DNA of 64,000 bases from Cynocephalus volans (lineage: Eukaryota > Chordata > Mammalia > Dermoptera > Cynocephalidae): assembly GCF_027409185.1 (NCBI RefSeq), contig NC_084463.1, positions 158,573,869 through 158,637,868 on the forward strand, in the 5' to 3' direction. The notes below the pieces were generated by a model, which made no database searches, was not told where the DNA came from, and saw only the letters and a list, made by a program, of their open reading frames with translations. The translations under genes were made by a program, and so were the position numbers. Below, in pieces: positions 55,793 to 64,000 of this stretch; the stretch's first letter is position 1, and each line of letters opens with the position of its first letter.

Positions 55793-57803
55793 AAAAAATG
55801 ACTGACAAAGTATGATTATTCAGACTTGGGTACTTGGCAGACATTTTCCCCCAAATGAAGAGAGCTTGTCAATTCAAAGAAAACAACTGGTAGTATTTGT
55901 TCCTAATGATAAAATTTGAGCTTTCAAGTGAAAATTGGAATTTTAGAAAATTTTTATTTGCTGTTATGAGCTTGACAGTTTCCCAACACTTAGACATTTC
56001 TCATGGGATAAGTAAATGTGTCAACCAATTGACACATTAGCAAACCAATATTTTCTAAATGACCAATGCATCACATTACAAAACCATGCATGAATAGATG
56101 ATCCATTCAAAGTACAAGATAGACCAATGGATTTAATGTATCAGAGTATTAAAAGTTCATTGATATTGTTTCAAATTTCACATTGGAACTAATTTTTAAG
56201 AAACTATCACTTGTTGATTTTTGGAGTAGTATTAATGATCTTAAAAGTGTATTAAAATATGCCTTACTTTTTCCAGTTATGTATCTGAGGCCAGATTTTC
56301 TTCATATACTTCAAACAAAATAACATGAATGCTCAAGAAGACATGAAAATATAACTGTTTTTATTAAATCAGAAATTAAAGAAATTGGGAAAAGTGAGAA
56401 ACAATGCTACTGTTTACATTAAATTTATTTTGGGTAATATAATTATTGTTCATAAAAATAATAATGGTATTTATGTTAACATGTAACAGCTTATTATTCT
56501 TATTTTTAAAATTTGTGCTTTAATTTATGAAAAAGTAAATGTTGATAGGCATAGCCCTTGATAAACAATGTTTATATATGTTGCTTAACAATGGTTCTTT
56601 GGGGAGTCCATAATAATTTTTAAGAATGTAAAGAGTGTAAAAGTCTAAGAGAATTCTAAAAGCTGCAAAACAAAAGTGTCAAGTCACATACAAAAAAATC
56701 CCCATTAGACTATCAGCAGATTTCTCAGCAGAAACCTTGCAGGGGCCAAGCAAGGATGGGGTAATATACACAAAGTGCTGAAAGAGAAAAACCTTTCAGC
56801 CAAGAATACTACATCCAGCAAAGCTAGCCTTCAGAAATGGAGAAAAAAGACCCACTTAGACAAGCAAAAGCTGAGGAAATTCATCACTACTAGAGTGGCT
56901 ATATAAGAAATCTTTAAGGGAGGGTACAACTGGAGACAAAAGAATAATAATTACTATTTGAAAACACATGAAAGTATAAAACTCACCAGTATAGGTAAAT
57001 TCATAATTATACTCAGAATACTCCAGTGCCGTAATGGTGTTATGTAAATCTTTTAATCCTTTAGTATGAAGGTTTATACTCAAAATGGTCAAAAACAATA
57101 ACAGCTACAATCATTGGCTAAGGAAAACACAATAGACAAAGATGCAAATTAAGGTAACACAAATATAAATGTGGCAGGGGGGAAGAGGGAAAAAAGACTG
57201 GAGGATTTTTATGTGACCAAAGTTAAATTGTTCTCACTTTAAAATAGTCCATTACAAGTACAAAACTCTTTATGTTAGCCCTAAGGTAACCACAAAGAAA
57301 AAAATTACAGCAGATTCAAAAATGAGAAAGAGAAAGAAAACAAAGCTTAGTACCATAGAAAACTACCAAAACACAGAGAAACAACAAGAAAGGAAGAAAG
57401 GAAGAAAGGATCTACAAAACAATCAGAAAACAATGAACAAAATGGTAAGAGTATGTTCTTACCTATCAATAATAATCTTGTATGCAAATAGATTAAGTTC
57501 TCCAATTAAAAGATAAAGAGTGGCTGAACAGATAAAATAAACAAGTAGACCAAACTGTAAACTGCCTACACACTCATCTCACTGTTACAGACAAGCATAG
57601 ACTGAAAATGAATGAGTGGAAAAAGATATTCTATGCAAAAAGAAACCAAAAGTGAGCCAGAGAAGCCACTTGTATGTTAGATAAAATAGACTTTAAGTCA
57701 AAAACTGTAAAAAGAGGCAATAATGTCATTATTTTATCAAAAAGAGAACAACATAACAATTGTAAATATATATGCACCCAACACTGGAGCTCCCAGATAA
57801 ATG

Positions 57804-57881
57804 AGGGTGCTTCAGAAAGTTTGTGGAGGAATAGCATTAAAAGACAATATGAATTCTTTTATGAACATTTTGAAGTCACCT
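57804..57881. mobile_element. ~78 bp palindromic MITE-like element, copy 2
   Basis: Ends AGGGTGCTTCAGAAAGTTTG and ATGAACATTTTGAAGTCACCT are near-complementary. It is inserted in the L1 between 'cccagataaatg' and 'catataaagcaaatattc', where uninterrupted L1 reads continuously, probably at a TA. Same family as 7055-7132. Confidence 0.65.
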
Positions 57882-59166
57882 CATATAAAGCAAATATTCT
57901 TATATGTAAAGGGAGAGATAGACCTTCAGTACAATAATATTAGAGGGCTTCACAACCCAACTTCTAATGATGAACAGATCATCTAGACAGAAAATCAATA
58001 AACATCAAACTTAAACTGTACCATAGACCAGATAGATCTAACAGACATTTACAAAATATTCCATCCAACAGCTGCAGAATACACATTTTTTCAACTTCAC
58101 ATGAAACATTTCCAGGATAGATTATGTGTTAGTCCACAAAACAAGTCTTACCAAATTAAGAAAGACAGAACTCATATTAAGTAGCTTCCTTACCACAATG
58201 GTTTAAAACTAGAAATTAACAATAAGAAGAACTTCAGAAACCTTAAAAGTGTGTGGAAATTAAACAACATGCTTCTAAATAACAAGTAAATGAAGAAGTT
58301 AAAAGGAAAATTAAAAAATTCTTTGAGACAAATGAGAATGAAAACACTTTATAACAAAATGTATGGGACACAACAAAAGAAGTTCTAAGAGGGAAGTTCA
58401 TAACTATAAATGCCTACCTAAAAAAGAATAATTTCTAATAAGCAATCATGTATCTCAAGGAACCAGAAATATAAGAACAAACTAAACCCAAAATAGGAAG
58501 AAGAAAGGAAATATAAAGCCCAGAGCAGAATAAATGAAATAGAGACTTAACAAACAATTCAAAAACTCAATGAAATGAAGAGTAGTTTTTTTGAAAAGAT
58601 AAAAAAAAATCAGCAAAACTTTATCTAGGCTAACTAAAGAAAAAAGGAAAACTCAAATAAAATCAGAGATGAAAAAGGAGACATTGTAACTGATGCCACA
58701 GAAATACAAAGAGTTTTAAGAGACTATTATAAACAAATATATGTCAACAAATCTGAAAACAGAGAAATGAATAAATTCCTGGACACATACAACCTACCAA
58801 GATTAAATTGTGAGGAAATCTAAATAGACTAATGAGTGAGGAAATTGAATTAGTAACAAAAAGTCTTCTATCAAAGAAAAGCCCAGAACCTGATGGCATC
58901 ACTACTGAATTTAACCAAACATTTAAAGAACTAATATGTATTTTCCTCAGATTGTTCTAGAAAACTGAAGAGGAGGGACTACTTTCAAACTCATTTTATG
59001 AGGCCAGCATTACCCTGACTCCAAAACCAGACAGAACACCACAACAAAACAAAGCAAACAAACATCAACATAACAAAAACCCTACTGGCCAATATCCTTG
59101 ATGAATAATTTCAACAGTAAGTAAGCAATTTCAACAATACTAGCAAACAATTAAACAGCACATTAA

Positions 59167-60315
59167 AAAGATCATTTGAGAGGGTGGAGCAAGATGGCCT
59201 ACTACAGTTGTCTGGTGTTTCTCCACCCCTGCAACAAGAAGGGATCATAACAACAAATAAATATATTTTGACTGCAATGACTGAAGAAATACACTGCAGA
59301 GCATCAGGGTGTGATGAAATCCCTGTGGAGCATAGAAGACTGGGATAGCACCACAGAGAGCAGAGCAAGGCATCCTGCCTCTGCCACATTGTCTCCCTGC
59401 AGGGACCAGCATGGAGTCAGGTGGGACTTCTCCTTATAAAGAAAAGGTAGGATGAAAAACCCCAGCTGTTTTCACTGTTGCCAGAAATGCCAGCAATCCT
59501 TGCCACAAAAGAGACTCCCAGTCCTCACATGTCCCAAACCAAGTTTGGACAGTAACTGGGATTATGTGCAGTTGCATGAACTCATAATAAAAGTCCAGAT
59601 AGAACAACCCTTACCCCCCTGACCTAAGTGGCTATGGCACAGTGCCATTTGAAATTGAACCCATTGCCAGAGTGTGTTCTGCCCTGGGGGCCAGTGGAAA
59701 CTGACTCCCTCCATCCTGAGGCCCCGCCTTCATTTCACCACGTTTGCATCAACACCTGCAGGACTACAACTCTGGCTGCCTGGAGCCTAGGCCAGATAGA
59801 ATGACTGAGACCTTAGTGTCTGAACCAATGTGGCACACCCTTCCGCTAGGAGAATAGGCAAAAATTCCCAGTGGGGAAGCCACGAATCAGTGGCTGGTCC
59901 ACCACATTCATGTGCACCTGTCCTGCATGGCCTACTGGCCCACAGAACCCATGGATGCCCATGCTGACCAGACAGCCAGTCCGGCGGCAGCTCTGCCTCC
60001 TCTGGGTTGGCCCTTTACAGAGCTGCCTGACCCTGCTACACCCATGCACACCTGCTCCCTCAGGCAGTGCCTCTCTCTCCTCCTCCCCCCACAGATCTCC
60101 ACTGGGCTTCTGGGACCTGCTGCACTCTGTGGGCTTGCTCCAGGCTCAGCAGCTGATCCAGCAGGCCTCCACAGAGCTGCCACACCCTGCTGCACTGATG
60201 CACACCTGCTCCTTGCTCTACAGTGAATTGGAAGGAGACTTCACCTCTTCCTGGCAGGCCTCAACAGGGCTCCTCAACTCTGCTGCATTGGTGCATGCCT
60301 GCACCCCACTTTACA
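59167..60315 (+). mobile_element. GC-rich L1 5'UTR-like segment lodged in L1 ORF2
   Basis: It starts 'gagagggtggagcaagatggcc', like the first bases of many L1 5'UTRs ('ggagcaagatggc'), and is GC-rich, unlike the flanks. From about 60010 it has imperfect tandem units of roughly 85-120 bp (GAGCTGCC-ACCCTGCT-GCAC..ATGCACACCTGCTCC), resembling promoter monomers. Left of it the host L1 stops at AAAAAGATCATT; right of it the L1 resumes at 'aactgaatggg', with about 0.3 kb of the RT region missing. The 149-codon ORF (59871-60320) spans the tandem units and has no support. Confidence 0.6.
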
Positions 60316-62520
60316 ACTGAATGGGTGGTGGCTCTGCTGAAAGATTTTCCTCTAAGATCAGGAAGACGACAAGGATGCCCATTCTCACTACTTTTATTCA
60401 ACATAGTACTGGAAGTCCTAGACAGAGCAATTAGACAAGAGAAAGAAATAAAAGACACCCAGACTGGAAAGGAGAAAGTCAAACTGTTCCTGCTTGCAGA
60501 TATGATTTTATAAATAGAAAATCCTAAAGACTTACCAAAAAATGATAGAATAAATGAATTTAGTAAAGTTTTAAGGATCCAAAATCCACATATAAAAGTC
60601 AATAACATTTCTGTATACTAATATTGAACTATCTGAAAAAAAAATCAAGAAAACAATTCTTTTTAAATAACTACAAAAAATTAAGATACCTAGGAATAAA
60701 CTCTACAACGAAAACCATAAAACTTTGAAGAAAGAAACTGAAGAGGACACAAATAAATGGAAAGATATCCCATGTTCACGGATTGAAAGAATTAATACTG
60801 TTAAAATAGTCATTCTACCCACAGTTATCTACAGATGTAATGCAATCCATATCAAAATACCAAAGACATTCTTCACAGAAATAGCAAAACAATCCTAAAA
60901 TTTATATGGAACCAAAAAAGACCCTGAATAACAAAAGCAATCCTGAGGAAAATGAACAAAGCTGGAGGCATCACACTACCTGACTTCAGATTTTACTACA
61001 AAGCTATACTAACCAAACTGCATGGTACTGGCATAAAAATAGACACATAGGCTAATGGAACAGAATAGAGAGCCCCGGAATAAATTCATGCACTTTCAGC
61101 CAACTGATCTTTGACAAAGATGCCAAACATACATATTGGAGAAAAGACAGACTTCAATAAATGGTGCTGGGAAATCTGAATAGCAACACGCAGAAGAATG
61201 AGACTAGAACCATACTTCTCACCATATACCAAAATCACTTAAAATTGATTAAAGATTTAAATGTAAAATCTGAAACTACTATAGAGGAAATGATTCACAA
61301 CACAGCGCTGTGCAAAGATTTTTAAAATAGGACTTCAAAACACAAACAAAACCAAAATAGACAAGTAGGATTACATCAAACTAAAAAGCTTTTGCACATC
61401 AAAGGAAACTGTTAATGGAGTGAAGAGACATCCTACACGATGGGAGACAGTATTTGCAAAAGTACATCTGACAAGGGGTTCATATCTAGAATATATGTGA
61501 AACTAAACTCACCAGCAGAAAAACTAATAATCTGATTAAAAAATAGGCAAAAGATGTTAACATTTCTCAAAAGAAGACATACAAATGGCCAACAGGCATA
61601 TGAAAAAATGCTCAACATCACTGATCATCAGGGAAATGCAAAATTCAAAGCCACAAAAAAAAAAAAAATACCACCTCAGTCCAGTTAGAATGGCTATTAT
61701 AAAAAAGACAAAAGAAAACAAGTGTTGGCAAGGATGTGGAGAAAAGGGAACACTTGCACAATGTTGGAGGGGGTGTAAACTCATATAGCCTTTATGGAAA
61801 ATGGTTTGGAAATTACTCAAAAAATTAAAAATAGAACTACCATATGATCCAGAAATCCCACTACTGAGTATATTCCCAAAGGAAATGAGATCAAGAGATA
61901 TCTGCACTCCCATGTTTATTGCAGCGCTATTCACAGTAGCCAAGATATGAAATCAACCTAAGTACCCAACAATGAATGAATGGATAAAAAAAATGTGGTT
62001 AGCATATATACACAATGGACTACTATTCAGCCATAAAAATAGATGAAATCCCGTCACTTATGACAACATGGATGAGCCTGGAGGACATGTTAAGTGAAAT
62101 AAGCCAGGCACAGAAGACAAATACTGTATGATCACACTTACGTGTGGAATCTCTTTTTAAAAAAGTGTTGATATGATGCAGGAAGAGAGTAGAACAGTGA
62201 TTATCAGAGACTGGAGAGGGGAGGGGAGGAGGGGCGGAAGGGGAGAGGTTGGTCAATGGGTACAATTACAGAGGAGGAATAACTACTGGTGTTCTATTGT
62301 ATAGTAGGTTGGTGATGGTTAACAGTAAGGTATTTTATGTTACACAAAAGCTAGAAGAGAGGCCTCTGAATGTTCTCATTGCAAAGAAATTATAAAGGCA
62401 TATAGTGATGGATATGCTAAACATCCTGATTTGGTCATTGTACACCATACACATGTCTCAAAACATCAAATTGTATGCTATAAATATGGACAATTACAAT
62501 GTGTCAATTTAAAAAGTAAA

Positions 62521-63711
62521 CTAATTTATTGAATGATCACTATAAACCAGGTATTATTCTAGTTCTGTGGAACCAGACTGACAGATTCCTCATTCTTGTG
62601 GAGTTAGTAGGGGAGACAGGACAACAGATATTATTTTTCTCCTCTCACATCTAAGTCTTCTCAGGCTTGGTGGTCTAATTTTCCCCAGTCCTTTTGGATT
62701 TATTTCAACTTATCCTCTTTTCTTTTTGTCCACTAGAAGTTCCAATGTGATGTTTCTGTACCCCCACCCTTTTTATTCTAGCCTCATAGCTTTCTTCAAT
62801 GCAGAAAAAAACCAAACTTTTCTGCTTTATGGCAGCTCTTCAAATATTTTGAAGATAGCTTTTATGTCCCTTCCTAAATTTTCTCTTTTCTAGAATAAAT
62901 TTTGTTTCTGTTAACTGCAGAAACAAACAAAATAAAACAAAAAAAAGGAAGAGAGAAAAACCAAAAACAAAAATTGTTAACTTCTTCTGAATGGAGTGAT
63001 TCCAATTTGTTCTGAATGGAGCTTTCAATGGTGGGTCTACTGCCTTCCTTGATTTATTAACAATTCTTGCAAAACTTCTGTGAAAGTAAATGGTTGGATG
63101 GTGAGTACATGAGCAGATGGACTTGGATTTGACTCCTGGCTTACCTCTTGCTAGCTTTGTGACTTTGGGTGAGTAACTAACTCTCTGAGATGTTATTCCC
63201 TCAACAATAATATGGAAGCAGTAATACAAACCTTATATAATACTGCTAGGAGAACTAAATAAACATATCAAGAACCTTCCTCAGAGACTAACACAGAGAC
63301 AGGCCTAGAGAATGAAATCTGATACCCAAGAGCTATGCTTCTTTAGAGGTAATGTGTCACACTGAAGTCAAGTTATAGGTCCATAGGCTCATTCTTAGTT
63401 ACCAACTTCCGGAGAACTTGAGCCTCAGCCCTAGTTCAGTGTACTGAGGCAAACTCTTTGTTGAGTGTCCTAAATCTTTTGATGCAGCCTGGACATGGAG
63501 ATGAGAGTAGGGTTTTCATGGGTCCCGCTTCCACTCTACCGTGGGCTCCATATGTTGTTCTCTGCAACTGTTACCCAATATTGCCCGACACTGGTCTCAG
63601 ACTATTATCCATAGGCTTGGATTTTGGTAATTACTTGGGTCATTCAGGATTCAGAAATAGTGGAGAGTGAGGTGCAAATTGCAGACTATGCAGGACCCAG
63701 ATCCAATTATG
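62521..63711. other. Intergenic DNA with L2- and MIR-like fragments
   Basis: An L2-like piece at 62525-62640 ('gatcactataaaccaggtattattctagttctg...'), a MIR at 63115-63265 and otherwise unrecognised sequence. No gene. Confidence 0.45.
63115..63265 (+). repeat. MIR SINE
   Basis: Core 'gctagctttgtgactttgggtgagtaactaactctctgaga' is diagnostic of MIR. Confidence 0.8.
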
Positions 63712-64000
63712 TGCTGGAATAGTTTGAAGAGAATTGCTATTAATTCCTCTTTAAATGTTTGGTAGAACTCAGCATTGAAGCCCTCTGGTTTGGGCTTTTC
63801 TTTGTTGGGAGACTGCTGATTATTGCTTCAATCTTGCTGCTGGTTATTGGTCTGTTCAGGTTTTCTGTTTCTTCTTGGTTCAGCCTCAGTAGTTTGTATG
63901 TGTTCAGAAATTTATCCATCTCCTCCAGGTTTTCAAATTTATTGGGGCATAGTTTGTAATAGTTTCCAATGTTTCTCTGTATTTCTGTGGTATTGGTGTA
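63712..64000 (-). mobile_element. L1 ORF2 fragment (antisense), runs off the window
   Basis: Antisense L1 RT-upstream region ('ggaatagtttgaagagaattgctattaattcctctttaaatgtttggtagaa' onward), closely like 24320-24560. It is cut by the window edge. Confidence 0.85.

Larger units (their letters stand above)
53490..56650 (+). mobile_element. hAT-Charlie-like DNA transposon split by later insertions
   Basis: Left part 53490-53655 ('gtccatgaatccctgggagtccccaagatcaaaactatgttcac'), middle part 54479-54777, right part 55793-56650 ending 'ttctttggggagtccataataatttttaagaatgtaaagagtg'. These ends match, from memory, an old mammalian hAT-type repeat. It is interrupted by a further old repeat (53656-54478, itself holding an L1 3' piece) and by an L1 (54778-55792). 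Decayed transposase-like text is in 55793-56350 but no ORF survives. Confidence 0.5.
56675..62520 (+). mobile_element. Long old L1 (sense) with ORF2 interrupted by a 5'UTR-like segment
   Basis: It starts with upstream-of-ORF2 L1M sequence ('gactatcagcagatttctcagcagaaacc'). It proceeds through endonuclease and early RT regions (57500-59166), is interrupted at 59167-60315 (separate entry), and resumes in the RT with 'ctctaagatcagg...caaggatgcccattctcac' and a decayed catalytic box (LLADMIL near 60500). It then runs to the C-terminal '[19 protein letters not shown]' part and the 3'UTR ending near 62520. Many stops and shifts. A MITE sits at 57804-57881. Confidence 0.85.

Noticed and set aside
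59871-60320. 149-residue ORF with repeated Thr/Pro/Cys motifs
   Set aside because: It spans tandem L1 5'UTR-like units; the repeats explain its length.

Overview
This is mammalian nuclear DNA. It is dominated by L1 retrotransposons and olfactory-receptor (OR) remnants, has no bacterial-type gene organisation, and carries MIR, L2, MaLR, MER20-like and hAT repeats. The OR sequences are most like OR5J2 and OR8K5, which are neighbours in the large class II OR cluster on human 11q12, so the window is probably the matching cluster in another mammal. One SINE at about 52.03-52.14 kb is tRNA-Ile-like with a clean target-site duplication. tRNA-Ile-derived CYN SINEs are known from colugos (Dermoptera), so a flying lemur is my best guess. 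This rests on memory of one element.

Layout: 0-31.6 kb is an AT-rich OR isochore. It holds a broken OR5J2-like pseudogene at the left edge (minus), a second OR5J2-like pseudogene at 17.65-18.69 kb (minus), an uninterrupted but damaged OR8K5-like ORF at 29.56-30.52 kb (plus), and a decayed second OR8K-like copy at 30.69-31.2 kb. Several truncated L1 copies lie between them. The two OR5J2-like copies also share 5' flank, so they look like an old segmental duplication.

31.6-48.1 kb is an abrupt GC-rich island. Three head-to-tail arrays of degenerate telomere-type hexamers (TTAGGG and CTAGGG; 1.5 kb, 0.16 kb and 1.7 kb) alternate with two nearly identical 6.16 kb duplicons. Each duplicon carries a ~100 bp GC-rich tandem repeat, L1M, MIR and L2 pieces, a (TG)n tract, a MaLR LTR and a CpG-dense segment directly upstream of the next telomere-type array. 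This is the organisation of a subtelomere, here inside an OR cluster. The right shoulder (47.3-48.1 kb) has promoter-like motifs.

48.1-64 kb is AT-rich again: old L1 3' ends, a ~100 bp-monomer element in the opposite orientation, the tRNA-Ile SINE, a hAT-like transposon split by later insertions, a 3'-end L1 with target-site duplication, and a long old L1 (56.7-62.5 kb) in which part of ORF2 is replaced by a 1.15 kb GC-rich L1 5'UTR-like segment. A further antisense L1 runs off the right edge.

No functional protein-coding gene is convincing. The OR8K5-like ORF is the only near-intact one, and it lacks the conserved TM3 cysteine, has a two-residue deletion before DRY and has a frameshifted tail. 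I see no rRNA, tRNA or CRISPR array. The most unusual content is the telomere-repeat/duplicon block and the shared ~100 bp VNTR-bearing retroelement.
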